Below, one piece after another: positions 48,001 to 57,780 of a stretch of 64,000 nt of DNA. Numbering within the stretch: position 1 is the first letter of the stretch; every line of letters starts with the position of its first letter. Under the pieces are notes generated by a model that saw only the letters and a program-made list of their open reading frames with translations, did no database searches and had not been told where the DNA came from. A program made the position numbers and the translations under genes. The DNA is from Girardinichthys multiradiatus (lineage: Eukaryota; Chordata; Actinopteri; Cyprinodontiformes; Goodeidae): positions 39,086,147-39,150,146 of the forward strand of contig NC_061797.1 of the NCBI RefSeq assembly GCF_021462225.1, in the 5' to 3' direction.

Positions 48001-51000
48001 GAGGGAGCTAATTTCAGCCGCGTGTATCCGGGATCTCGTTCTTTCGATCATGATCTAGAGTTCATGGCCATAGGTGACGATAGGAACGTAGACCGACCGG
48101 TAAATCGAGATCTATTGTTTTATTCAAATACATGCATAAGTAAATTTATAAAATACATATTACTGTTATGATATTTATAAATACAAAACTGTAACTTTGC
48201 AGTAAATCTCAAACTGACACCTGCAGCTGGTATTAACTTTGTACTTTAGGGTTGTAACGTATAACTAAAATGACTCTGGCCTAAATGAGCCAAGGATCAC
48301 TAGACTGCAATTTTCCTCCAAACCTTTCCTCACAACAACTTGTGACAATCTTTCTTTTTTAAACATTCACATGGCTTCTATTGAATTTAAAGATTTGGGG
48401 GGCTTTCTGTACTTTGAGTAAAGCTATTTCCCAAATGTTAAACTGTTTCTTTGATCTGAATAGTTCTGTTGTCATACATGTTGCATGTGTAACAGGCAAG
48501 GCGTCTACTCGATCATGTCAGATCCAAAGGAGAGTCGGCGGCGTCAGTTGTCCTACAGTATGTTCAGCAAAGACAAGAATCTGGATCAAGCCTAGAGCAG
48601 AAGAAGCAAGTCCTGACTAAAGGTGTGTTGCCTACAATGGATAAAGCCCTGTTCCTTTTTGAAAAGGCACCAATAAAGTAATGTGTAGACACAGATAAAA
48701 AAAAAAAAAAACGTTAAATAGTAGTGCAGCTAGTTTGAACAACTTTACATACTGACAAAAACAAAGGACCCAAATTAGATGTTATGCTACTAATAGCAGA
48801 AGGAAATATAAATAAATCAAAATGGTTTATTTTTGTCCTTTTTTTTGGAAATTCTATCATTTTAAATTTATTTCAAATATTCTTTGTGAAATGTCCAGAG
48901 AAAGAAATAAGTTTATGGTTGAAGTGTTTACCCAAAGTGTTTCAAACTGTTTCAATTATTGAAAAATGTTTTTTTTGTTTTTTTTGCAAATTTCTTATGG
49001 CATTCTTCAAAGTCAGAGGTTTTCTTACATTTCCTAAATTATTGGTAACATTGCCTTTAAACTGTATGGAGCAAACATTTTGGGTATCTTCCACAAGCTT
49101 CTTGCAATAGCTTGTTGACATTCTGGCCCATTCCTCCTGACCTGAACTGGTATAACCGAGCCAGGATTGCTCACACACAGCTTTTTCAGGTCTGCGGAGA
49201 TCAGGGATTTGCTATAGCCACTCCAAAATGTTGATTTTGACTTCCTTAAGCCACTTTGTAACTAATTTGGCAGTGAGGCAGCTTAACATCCTGGCTGAGG
49301 TCTTTATATGTTGCTTCCACACAATGTTCTTTCCTCCTGATCTACTTAGTGAAGTACACCAGTCTTGGCTGCAGCAAAATATCCAATAACATAATTCTGC
49401 CAGCAAAAATACAATTGGGAGGGTGTTCACAGGCTTGCAAGTTTCCCCATTTTTCCTCCAAATGTAATGATGGCCATTATGGCAAAACGTTCAACAGACT
49501 ACATAGCATGTCTTCATATATTTAAGTCATTGTTCCTAAGTGTATTTGCAAAGTATATTCTGACTTTTTATGTATCTGTTGGAGTTGTTGTTTCTTTCTT
49601 TTCAAGTGGCCTTTCAGCCTATACCAGTACAGAACTGCCAGTGCAGATAATGACACACTCTTATCAGCAGTACAAGACCTATTGGGGTTTATTGTGTTTA
49701 ACGTTTTGTTTATTGTATCCTTCTTTTCCCTTAGAGTTTGTAAAATACCAGAAGAAGCTGAGCATTTCTGTGTCGGCACAGTCTCGCTTCCTTAGTACTT
49801 ATGGGGGGACCAGCCACATGCCCTTAGATGACATCTACACTGAAGTCCAGCTAGAGCTACCAAACAACAGTGCTGAGATCTACAAATCCATGGGCTTCGA
49901 GGACATAATAGGCCCTGTGGGGACAGTGAATGAGGATGCCGACACAGTGCTGGTATCCGGGGAGGCCGGAAGTGGAAAGAGCACCTGGCTCCAGAAGCTG
50001 CACCTTCTCTGGGCTCAAGGATCCGCTCTTCAAGACTTTCTTCTTCTGTTTCCATTCAGCTGCCGCAGGTTGAACTCAGAGCACAAGGATTTGTCAGTAC
50101 AAGAACTGCTGTTTCAGCACTGCTGCTGGCCAGACAGGGAGCAAGAGGAGATCTTCCAGTTCATTCTGGACCACCCTCATCTTGTCCTCTTCACCTTTGA
50201 TGGTCTGGATGAGCTTAAGCAGAGTTTTGTGGATGAACATAGGATTTGCTGCCCCAACCAGCGGGCACCTGTTCATGTACTATTATTTAACTTAATCCAA
50301 GGTTCTCTAATGAAAGGGGTGAGAAAAGTAGTCACCAGCCGTCCAGAGGCAGTGGCGCCTGCTTTGAAGAAGCACTTACACAAAGAGGTGCATCTGAAAG
50401 GCTTTTCCCCATCTGGCATTGACTGCTTTGTGAGAAAACATCACAGTGATCCAAATGAGGCTGCTATGGTTTTAGAATCGCTACAGGCAAACACAGCTTT
50501 ACTTGGACTGTGCCACAGTCCAGTTCTCTGCTGGATAGTCTCACAGTGCCACAAGGAGCTGCTTGGATGTGGAGAGGGAAGCCCGCAAACAGTCACTGAT
50601 GTTTACCTGATGATCCTGCAGCATTTTTTTCAGCACCACAGCACCTTTAAGCTTTCCATTGGAGTAAGTTGGCTGCAGCAGAACCTTGGGACAGTCTTGC
50701 ATCTTGGGCAGCTTGCTTTTGAGGGAATATCAAACTTCAACTATATCTTTTCAGTTGCAGACTTGGAGATATGTGGTGTAACTGAATCAGACATCTGCAT
50801 GGGCTTTCTCATTCAAAGCAAAAACATGTCCCCAGCCCACAGTAAATACTATGAATTCCTTCATGTCACAATGCAGTGCTTCTTTGCTGCTATCTACGTC
50901 ATTTTATCAAGTAACACTGGTTGCTCAGCTATCCCTAAGCTTTTTGAGCTGCAGGAAATTAAGAAGAACAGTGTTGGCTGTGCATGCTTTGGAGCCTATC

Positions 51001-54000
51001 TGCATTCAAGTAATACACAGAAGATTTTGGAGGAACATTCTACCACAGCAGAAACATCAAATCTGCAGATCACAGCTACCTTTGTGTCTGGACTACTGTC
51101 CCAGCGCTATCAAAAGCTCTGGCTCCATTGCAGCTCCAGTGTTTTGGTGGAGAAAAAGGCCAGACAGGCAGCAAGATGCCTTTCAAAAGGCATGCAGCAA
51201 CATTTCAGGTCAATCCCTCAACCAGTGCAGGGAGAGAAGAAGAGTATGCATGCAATGCCAGAATTTGTCTGGCTCATCAAATGCATCTATGAGATGCAGG
51301 AGAGCAGGATTGCTATGAATGCCATGAGCAAGCTAGAGGTTGACCACTTGAAACTGACATACTGTAACATTGGCCCTGTGGAGTGCACTGCACTGGCCTA
51401 TGTGCTCAAACACCTAAAGAATCCTGTGGGCCTTCAGCTGGACAACAATTCAGTAGGCGATGTTGGAGTGGAGCAGCTTCTTCCCTGCATGCAGATTTGT
51501 AACTCTCTGTAGTGAGTCCAATGCCTAAATGCTTCTTAGCTTAAATGTTTTGACTGTTTGATAATTTAGTTTGAATGTTTAGTCAGTATCTTTACTGGTG
51601 CAGATAAAAGTCAAAACCATCTCAGCCTTTTCAATTACTCTTAATCTGCAATCTGCACATGTTCTTTAGGCATGCAATTAGCTTAAAGGTACAGATATGG
51701 AGGCTCCCTGGTAAGGCAAGGTATTGGAGAGAAGAGTCCGGCCGATAGTCGAACCTCGGCATTGCGGACCAAACTTGTTCCCAGTACATGTTGGACTCCG
51801 GCAGGGCTACCCTTTGTCACCGATCCTGTTTATAACTTTTAAGTCCGAGGCCATGGCTCTCGACCGGAAAAGGGTGGCTTGTCCTCTTCAGGTTGGAGGG
51901 GAGTTCCTGCCTCAAGTGGAGGAGTTCAAGTATCTCGGGGTCTTGTTCACGAGTAAGGGGAGAATGGAGCAGGAGATCAACAGACGGATCGCTTCCGGAG
52001 TAATACGGACGCTGTGCCGGTCCGTCACGGTGAAAGAGAGCTGAGCCGAAAAGCGAAGCTCTCGATTTACCGGTCGATCTACGTTCCTACCCTCACCTAT
52101 GGCCATGAACTCTGGGTCATGACCAAAAGAACAATATCATGGATACAAGCGGCTGAAATTAGCTTTCTCCGTAGGGTAGCCAGGAACTCCCTTAGAGATA
52201 GGGTGAGGAGCTTGCTACTCCTCCACATTGAGAGGAGCCAGTTGAGGTGGCTTGGGCATCTATACCGTACGCCTCCAGGACGCCTTCCTCTGGAGGTGTT
52301 CCAGGCACGTCCCACCGGGAGGAGGCCCAGGGGACGGCCCAGGACACGCTGGAGGGACTATGTCTCTCAGCTGGCCTGGGAACGCCTTGGGCTCCCCCCG
52401 GAGAAGCTTGAGTGGGGAGGGGGTATCTCTACTGAGTCTGCTCTCGCGATCCGGTCCCGGATAAAGCGGTAGACGACCAGTACAAATACGAGTACGAGTG
52501 CAGATATGGATCGGAGAGTTGATGTCAATCCACCAATATGAAGCCTCTGATAGGGATGTAGTCTCAGACTCTTAAAGACTATGAGCTGTTTAAGTAATGG
52601 ATGCGGCACAGAGTAAGGAAGTAATATAGTAAATTGCAAAAATAGGAGCAGCACAGGATTAAAAAGGCCAGAGACACCATATGATTTTGCAGAGACCGGG
52701 CCGGTCAAGCATGAGGACACAGTAATAATTTTCAAAGAACATGGGTTTTATTTCTCCAAAATAACAAAATTCAAATAACGGTTAAAGGGCCCTTAAAAGA
52801 GGTCCAATGAAGAAGCTAAACTCAAGACAAAAAAATCAGGGTTAAACATAACAAAACTTCAAACTAACTGCTCAAACAAACAAACTGACCTCCCACACAA
52901 CAAACAAAGGGGACTTAAATACTGGCTGATCAGACCAGACTGACACACTGAGGAGGAGGGAAGTAAAACGTCTACAGAAATTTTACTAACAAAAATAACT
53001 AAACACAGTTAGCTTAAAAATTAACTTGAAGGACTAATAACTAAACAAAATTAGCAAATCATAAAAGCAAAGAGAACTTATACAAAAATTAGAATAAAGA
53101 CTCCATGGTCTTCCCCCATTAACAACAGTTAAGCAAATGTGCGTGCTACAATTAGAACTAATGTATTTCAATATTGTCAAATGAAAATATAAACAGGAAC
53201 CCATGTATTTATGCTGCAGTAAATGTGTATATGAAAACTCAAAATGAAAAAATGTTGGTGTGTGGGGTTACCGACTGTGTGGCTGCAGGTGTGGCCATCA
53301 CACAGACTAATACAGATAACATGCTATGGATGGTACACAGCAACTTTTGCTGTATTTTAAAGCATTAAATGCATGAGTTATGCAACACAGAAATCAGCCA
53401 ATATTAGTAAAAATTATTTAAACATACCTTCTTTATGCTGCCCAGGGGAATACTACTAAGTTTTAGGCCATGTCTCTTTGGTTCCCAGCTGCACTGCTGC
53501 GAAAACAGCCTTGTGTCCTTGTCAGATTAAGTTTTGTGATTTGAATGACAAAATGATCCATTAAAGAGGGGCTTGTAGTTTTATGTTAATTGTGGGAAAA
53601 ATCTGAATGGGACTATAACAAAGCCAAGCAGCTTTTAAGAACTAGCCCTATTCCAGAGTGGAATCTACACATTAGGTTTCATCATAAACTTTATAAAACA
53701 GTGACCGCTTGACTGGCTGTAAAAGTTTGGACTTTTAGTAGTTTTGGATGGCTAAAATCTGCTTTGTAGCTGCTCAGGTTCTCACTGGGTGTTAGCCTAG
53801 CTCCTCAGTAGTGACTGGTTTTTCAAACTGAGATTGTTATGTGTTCTTTCTCCTGTTATCACACTTGTTTTCCTTTTTTGACACTATTCATCAGTTTATT
53901 TGAAGTTTATTTAAGTTTAGTTTATTTGTTTATTACAGTAAATGCATCTTATTTAATGTAAGCTTTCATAGTTAACCAGAAATGCCTGTTGTTTGTTTAT

Positions 54001-56944
54001 TAGCCTCAGAAATAATAATATTACAGACGAGGGCATCCGCAAACTGATCAATCAAGTCTTCAACCTTGAAAACTTCCAGAAAATTGCGTAAGTAAATTAG
54101 GAATAGTTCATCAACTAACTTAATTATAAACCTACAGGTCAAATGTTATCAGTTTGTTTAAGCATTATGTTCATTTTGTCCAGCCTCTTCAACAACAGGC
54201 TAACTGATGCCTGTACACTGCATTTTTCTTACCTGCTAAAGACCAAGCAGAATTTCCTGTCCTTAAGGTCAGCACACACCGTCATCAAAAGTGGCACTCC
54301 TGTAGTGCTTACAGTTACAGTATTCACAATGACTGTGTAATGTAACAGAATAATAACAGTATGTTTTTTCTTTCAGGCTGGGTAACAATAATATTACAGC
54401 AGTAGGAGCAAAACAGCTTGCAGAGGGACTGAAATTCAATCATTCACTGCAGTATTTAGGGTAAAAAATGTTTGTGCAATGTTTCATTCATTTTTTTCTC
54501 AGTTATGCACAATATCTATATTTTCTTGTATTCAAAGGCTTTGGGGCAATAAGATAGGTGACGAAGGAGCAGAGGCCCTTGCAAATGCTTTACAGTACAG
54601 CAAATCCATTGTGTGGTTCAGGTAATACTTGCTTTAAACATTTGCAAATGTTATGTAAGCTTTGACAGTGTGAAAAAAAACATCAAACAGCACTGCTTAA
54701 GTTTGAGGGTGTATGAGTTGCAACAGTTATTTCTGTTCAAATATTTTAGAATTACATTTCCATTTCTTTCTTATCTTCTTTACACATTAAAACAACAATA
54801 GAACTAACATGTACATGCATACTTTGGCAGCCTTGTAGGCAATGGTGTAGGAAGTGCAGGGGCCTGTGCCCTCTCTAACATTATCAGGTACAGCACATCA
54901 CTGGAGGAGCTTTGGTAAGTCTTACAGGAAAGCCTTAAGGCCATTAACAAGTGCAGACTTCATTCGCATAAGCCAACTGTCTGGTTTGCGATTTGAGCAA
55001 ATTGTGCAGTAGTGCTTAAATGGTTGTGCCTTCCTATTCTCTTTGCAAGGTTGACTGAGAACTGCATAACCAGAACAGGAGTGGAGTCTCTGATTCAAGC
55101 TTTAAAACACAATGATCATGTCAAGTCAGTATGGTAGGTGATGCAGAACCATACCAATATACATTGTCTTGCAAAAGTATTTATACCCTTTGAACTGTTT
55201 CATATTTTGTCACATTAAAACCACAAATGTGAATGTACACTATACTGTGAAAAGTATTTGCTAGTCTGCCTTTACATAAATTAGAACTTGAAAATCCCAT
55301 TGTTCATACATTGTGTTTAATATGTTGTCAGTCCACCTATTTAAGGCTGTAACAGCTTCAACTCTTCTGCAAAGGCATTCTACAAGGTTTATAATCACCA
55401 TGAGCAGAGTGTTTATGGTGATTTCTGGACATTCTTCCAGAGGCACATCTGTGAGGTCACAGACTGATGTTGGGCAACAAGACCTAACTTTACAGTCTGT
55501 GTTCTAATTCATCCCAGTGGTGTTATAACAGTTTGAGGGCAGAACTCTGTGCAGTCAAGTCCAGTTCTTCCACAACAAACTCTTTAATCGATGTCTTTAT
55601 TGACTTTACTTTATGTACTGGTGCATAGTCATGCCAGCATAGGAATGATGGCATTCCCCAAGCTGTTCCCACAAAGATAGGAGCATAAGACTATCCAAAA
55701 TGTCTTGGTATGCTAAAGTAGACGGAGTTCCTTTCAATGGAACAAACTCTTGAGAAAAATCCCTGCAGCATAATCCCCACTGCATCAAAATAGTACTGTA
55801 CATAATGCAGTCTGGAAAAGCGATGTTCAAGTGGCAACTGCCAAACCCTGTCTGGTTAATGGATTGCAGAGAGGAATGATTTATCTCTCCAGAGAACATT
55901 TCCACTGCTCTAAAATACAGTAGTAAAATGATGTATACCACTGGATTTGACACTTTCCATTGCACTGCACTTGGTGGTGTAAGGAATAGATGCAGCAGCT
56001 CGGCCATTGGAAATCCATTCCTTTGAGGTCTCTGTGCACTGTCCATGAGCTAATCTGAAGGCTACATGAAGTTTGGTGGTCTGGCTATTGACTCTGCGGA
56101 AAACTGTTGACCCTTGAGCACTACTTCTCTCTGCATCCACTGAACCAACAATGTGATTGTATGTAACCTACTACTTTGTGGCTAAGTTGCTTTCATTCTC
56201 AATAGCTTCCACTTTGTTATACAACAGACAGTTCACTGTGGATATTTAGTAGCTATAATATTTCATGACTGTACTTACTGTGAACATCCTATCATGGTAC
56301 TACGCCAGAATTAATTAAGCACCTGGGAGCAACTCATTCTTTCAGAAATGTTTGCCTGAGTGCTAGATTGTCTCCATTTGTGGCCATGGAAGCAACTGGA
56401 AACCCTTGAATTTAGTGATTTTAAGTAGTGAGCAAATACATGTGGAAATATAATGTACGTCAAAAGACCTGCAACTGTAATCCTAGCAAAATGTGGTTCT
56501 ATAAAGAAGCAAATCAAGGAGGCTGAAAATGCATGCTAAATTTGTTTCTGAAAATAATGAAAGCCATGTATCCTTTTCCCTCAGCTTCAAAATGATGTGT
56601 TACTTTGTATTGGTCCATCACATAGTATTTCAATAAGATAAACTGAAGTTTGTGGTTCTTACTTGACAAAAAATATGTAAAGGCTCAAGGAGTGTAAATT
56701 GTTTTGGGAGGCACTGTATTGTAGTCAGAACTGAGATCAAAGCTAGGTTGTAATGCAAGAGTCAGTGCCATTAAAAACTTCAAAAACACCATATATTCTG
56801 GCTCTAAGCACTATACCTAATATCATGGTATTTGTTGATGAATTGTTTCAGTCTCCTTCTTTCCTGTCCAGGTTGAAAAACAATGACCTCAGTTCAGAAG
56901 AGGTTGAAGAAATGCAGCAGACTGAAGCAAGACTTGTTTTCTGA
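44496..56944 (+). CDS. nod2: nucleotide-binding oligomerization domain protein 2 (complete, 10 coding exons)
   Basis: NOD2 is the cytosolic sensor of muramyl dipeptide that recruits RIPK2 through its CARDs and activates NF-kB and autophagy. Coding segments 44496-45005, 48496-48622, 49735-51511, 54004-54087, 54184-54267, 54377-54460, 54538-54621, 54831-54914, 55050-55133 and 56872-56944 join without a frame break into 2991 nt, or 996 residues (human 1040). Tandem CARDs occupy about residues 8-205. The NACHT has Walker [10 protein letters not shown] (Lys294) and Walker [10 protein letters not shown] (first Asp 368). Winged-helix/NAD2 follows, then LRRs from about 740 to the end, encoded by 84-bp phase-2 exons. 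Markers such as [39 protein letters not shown]-like (here SMHAMPEF) and GVEQLLPC identify NOD2 rather than NOD1. The first in-frame ATG after a stop in the 5' exon is 44496, with G at -3 and +4. One LRR is absent relative to mammals. Confidence 0.96.
45060..45960 (+). mobile_element. Tc1-like relic of a second family
   Basis: AAAAAGTATTTGTATCCTCA, TTAGATCATCAAATAAATTT, GGTTACGAAGCCATTCCAAC, GTGATGGTCTGGGGCTGACT and a 3' part with TAAATCTGACTGAAATGCTA. Ordered fragments of a DNA transposon different from the other relics. In nod2 intron 2. Confidence 0.55.
46121..46468 (+). pseudogene. 115-codon ORF, possible transposase/integrase relic
   Basis: An open frame beginning [20 protein letters not shown] in nod2 intron 2. 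Its later part, [20 protein letters not shown], has the look of a helix-turn-helix (G-x-x-x-x-D-I-x-x-x-F-x-V-S-x-S-T-V) as found before the catalytic domain of some integrase-like transposases in fish. No catalytic domain follows. It could be chance; I do not assign a family. Confidence 0.3.
46801..46993. mobile_element. hAT MITE
   Basis: 193 bp with termini CAGTGTTTCC and GGGAACACTG, near-palindromic overall (TACATGTTTTAGATGTGGCT on one arm). Flanking octamers ATCTATAC and AGCTATAT agree at 6 of 8. Matches a common non-autonomous hAT family of fish. In nod2 intron 2. Confidence 0.75.
46994..47637. other. nod2 intron 2 remainder
   Basis: AT-rich, nothing recognised. 48111-48495 is similar and carries the branch/acceptor region of exon 3. 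Confidence 0.4.
47638..48110 (-). mobile_element. RTE-like non-LTR retrotransposon 3' end
   Basis: The minus strand encodes [60 protein letters not shown] and ends with a (CGAGTA)n tail (47638-47655 reversed). High GC relative to surroundings. The LINE clade is my best guess. In nod2 intron 2, opposite in orientation to 51702-52500. Confidence 0.78.
48496..48622 (+). CDS. nod2: nod2 exon 3 (end of CARD2 to NACHT linker), 127 bp
   Basis: After tgtgtaacag it reads [20 protein letters not shown] then QYVQQ and a polar linker ending QVLTK, and stops in phase 1 before GTGTGT. The opening ARRLLD and the QYVQ stretch match the mammalian NOD2 exon at this place (TPSQ/ARRLLD junction). The leftover G plus AG of exon 4 gives Glu. 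It is isolated between two transposon-filled introns and hidden from ORF-length searches, as a longer ORF overlaps it in another frame. Confidence 0.9.
48623..49029. other. nod2 intron 3, first part
   Basis: Poly-A run at 48697-48712 and T-rich DNA. No coding supported. Confidence 0.4.
49030..49640 (-). mobile_element. Sleeping Beauty-type Tc1 relic abutting nod2 exon 4
   Basis: Ordered fragments in reverse orientation: TTGACATTCTGGCCCATTCC, TCCTGACCTGAACTGGTATA, CACTCCAAAATGTTGATTTT, CTTGCAAGTTTCCCCATTTT, AATGATGGCCATTATGGC, TTTTCAAGTGGCCTTTCAGC. They match salmonid/cyprinid-type Tc1 (Sleeping Beauty group) transposase DNA. It ends about 95 bp before the nod2 exon 4 acceptor, and its last 150 bp are open in the nod2 frame. 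Confidence 0.65.
49735..51511 (+). CDS. nod2: nod2 exon 4 (NACHT, winged helix, first LRRs)
   Basis: The large exon typical of NLR genes starts after tccctttag-type acceptor ttcccttag (AG 49733-49734) as (E)[17 protein letters not shown]. Walker [10 protein letters not shown] begins at 49959 and the Walker B first Asp is at 50199; sensor KVVTSRP and [13 protein letters not shown] (first LRR) follow. It ends CTG TA before GTGAGT. The apparent TAG at 51510-51512 straddles the exon end and is removed by splicing to C of exon 5 (Tyr). Open frame upstream of 49735 is transposon-derived and not part of the gene. Confidence 0.96.
51702..52500 (+). mobile_element. RTE-like non-LTR retrotransposon 3' end with target duplication
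   Basis: A 5'-truncated insertion flanked by a 10-bp direct repeat CAGATATGGA (51692-51701 and 52501-52510). It encodes [12 protein letters not shown] (reverse transcriptase), [40 protein letters not shown] and [20 protein letters not shown] across frame breaks. It ends ATAAAGCGGTAGACGACC and (TACGAG)n. In nod2 intron 4. Confidence 0.85.
52560..53110. other. nod2 intron 4, A-rich dispersed repeat candidate
   Basis: Purine/A-rich sequence with ACAAACAAACTGACC-type runs resembling the edge of a dispersed repeat. No coding, no termini I can define. The rest of the intron, to 54003, holds nothing I recognise. Confidence 0.3.
54004..54087 (+). CDS. nod2: nod2 exon 5 (LRR, 84 bp)
   Basis: Reads [19 protein letters not shown] and continues to FQKIA; flanked by ttattag and GTAAGT. 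Standard phase-2 LRR exon. Confidence 0.95.
54184..54267 (+). CDS. nod2: nod2 exon 6 (LRR, 84 bp)
   Basis: Reads [20 protein letters not shown] then KQNFLSLR, closely matching the mammalian LFNNKLTDGC repeat. Acceptor tttgtccag, donor GTCAGC. Confidence 0.95.
54377..54460 (+). CDS. nod2: nod2 exon 7 (LRR, 84 bp)
   Basis: Reads [20 protein letters not shown] then NHSLQYLG. Acceptor ctttcag, donor GTAAAA. Confidence 0.95.
54538..54621 (+). CDS. nod2: nod2 exon 8 (LRR, 84 bp)
   Basis: Reads [20 protein letters not shown] then SKSIVWF. The mammalian counterpart carries WGNRVGDEGAQALAEAL. Donor GTAATA. Confidence 0.95.
54831..54914 (+). CDS. nod2: nod2 exon 9 (LRR, 84 bp)
   Basis: Reads [20 protein letters not shown] then STSLEELW, matching the mammalian LVGNNIGSVGAQALA repeat. 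Donor GTAAGT. Confidence 0.95.
55050..55133 (+). CDS. nod2: nod2 exon 10 (LRR, 84 bp)
   Basis: Reads [20 protein letters not shown] then NDHVKSVW. It aligns with the last full mammalian LRR ([20 protein letters not shown]), not with the one that follows LVGNNIGS in mammals. One repeat is therefore missing between exons 9 and 10, and the 135-bp intron between them holds no recognisable LRR. Confidence 0.94.
55150..56720. mobile_element. nested Tc1-type relics filling nod2 intron 10
   Basis: The outer pieces (55160-55230 TTGCAAAAGTATTTATACCC; 56590-56720 TTGTATTGGTCCATCACATA, GGGAGGCACTGTA) are the two ends of the old Tc1 family. They enclose about 1.3 kb of a different DNA transposon relic in reverse orientation (TTCTGGACATTCTTCCAGAG, AGAGGAATGATTTATCTCTC, GCATAGTCATGCCAGCATAG), with a short reversed tail near 56400. 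This is insertion into insertion, then decay. Confidence 0.55.
56872..56944 (+). CDS. nod2: nod2 exon 11 (C-terminal LRR cap and stop)
   Basis: After ttcctgtccag it reads [20 protein letters not shown] then LVF and TGA (56942-56944), the capping half-repeat found at the end of NOD2. Confidence 0.94.
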
Positions 56945-57039
56945 TTCGGTGTCCTGTCACTCAGGGATTATGGGTCACAAAACACCCAGAATTTATATGT
57001 ACAAATCCTGATGGGCTCAAATGCCTAATGTGCAATGTC

Positions 57040-57045
57040 AATAAA
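57040..57045 (+). terminator. nod2: nod2 poly(A) signal
   Basis: AATAAA 96 bp after the nod2 stop, followed by T/A-rich sequence; the first and only good signal before the cyld promoter. Confidence 0.7.
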
Positions 57046-57065
57046 GATTTTGTATACAACCCTTT

Positions 57066-57599
57066 TCTGTCATGACACTCATTTATAATGCTAAATATAA
57101 AGCAGGCAGTTTTTTAGAGAAGGAACCTGGTTAGACTAAGACCCAAGCTTTTGATTTCACAGAGCAACTCAGAAAAACTGTAGCTGCTTGATCTCTAACA
57201 GGGCACCCTTGATGGGTTGAGAAAGAATGCTCTAATTGCTTTTTACATTTCTATTAAAAAAAGCAATCAGAGATAATTGAAAAAGTGGCTTCAATCAGGA
57301 TTTTTTTACACCACTCTTTTATTTCTGTACACTGAAAGTAAGGAATTATGACAGAGAAAATAAGATACAGGTTATCTGTATGAAGATACAGGTTATCTAG
57401 TTTAGATAAAAAAATATTAAGTAAAAAAATGAATTGGAGTTTTATGTCTGTAAAATTTATAATTTATCCAGTTTAATTTAAATTTAAAGCTTTATTTTTT
57501 TGAGTTTTGTGCCTCAAATGTGTCTGTGTGTGTGTTCTTCAACCTAACTATGTTTTCCTGACAAAGTGGGAAAACCCCTCATGAAACGCTTACCTTCGA
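57066..57599. other. nod2-cyld intergenic spacer
   Basis: About 0.5 kb of AT-rich DNA between the nod2 poly(A) signal and the cyld promoter motifs. No repeat recognised. Confidence 0.45.
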
Positions 57600-57780
57600 C
57601 ATACAAAATTAACCAATCAGAGCTTAAAAAAAAAGATAACTGGCCAATGTCTGTAAGACAGCGCAATGACGTCATGCCATACCAATGGTGAGGTCGTCTC
57701 CTGTAACTAATAAATGTAGTCTGTGTATGCTGCGTTATAGCGTATGTTTCACGTAGAGCGAATATCTAAATGCTTTTAGT
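57600..57780 (+). promoter_or_regulatory. cyld: cyld promoter: two CCAAT boxes and a CRE
   Basis: CCAATCAG at 57613-57620, a full palindromic cAMP response element TGACGTCA at 57667-57674 and CCAATGG at 57682-57688 sit 330-400 bp before the donor of the non-coding first exon, in locally CpG-richer DNA. No TATA box is obvious, as expected for a housekeeping-type promoter. Function is inferred from the motifs. Confidence 0.55.

Noticed and set aside
48381..48620. 79-codon ORF overlapping nod2 exon 3
   Set aside because: Different frame from the exon peptide ARRLLDHV and starts in intron.
51510..51512. Apparent nod2 stop codon TAG after the NACHT exon
   Set aside because: The G belongs to the GTGAGT donor; splicing to exon 5 gives Tyr and an open frame to 56944.
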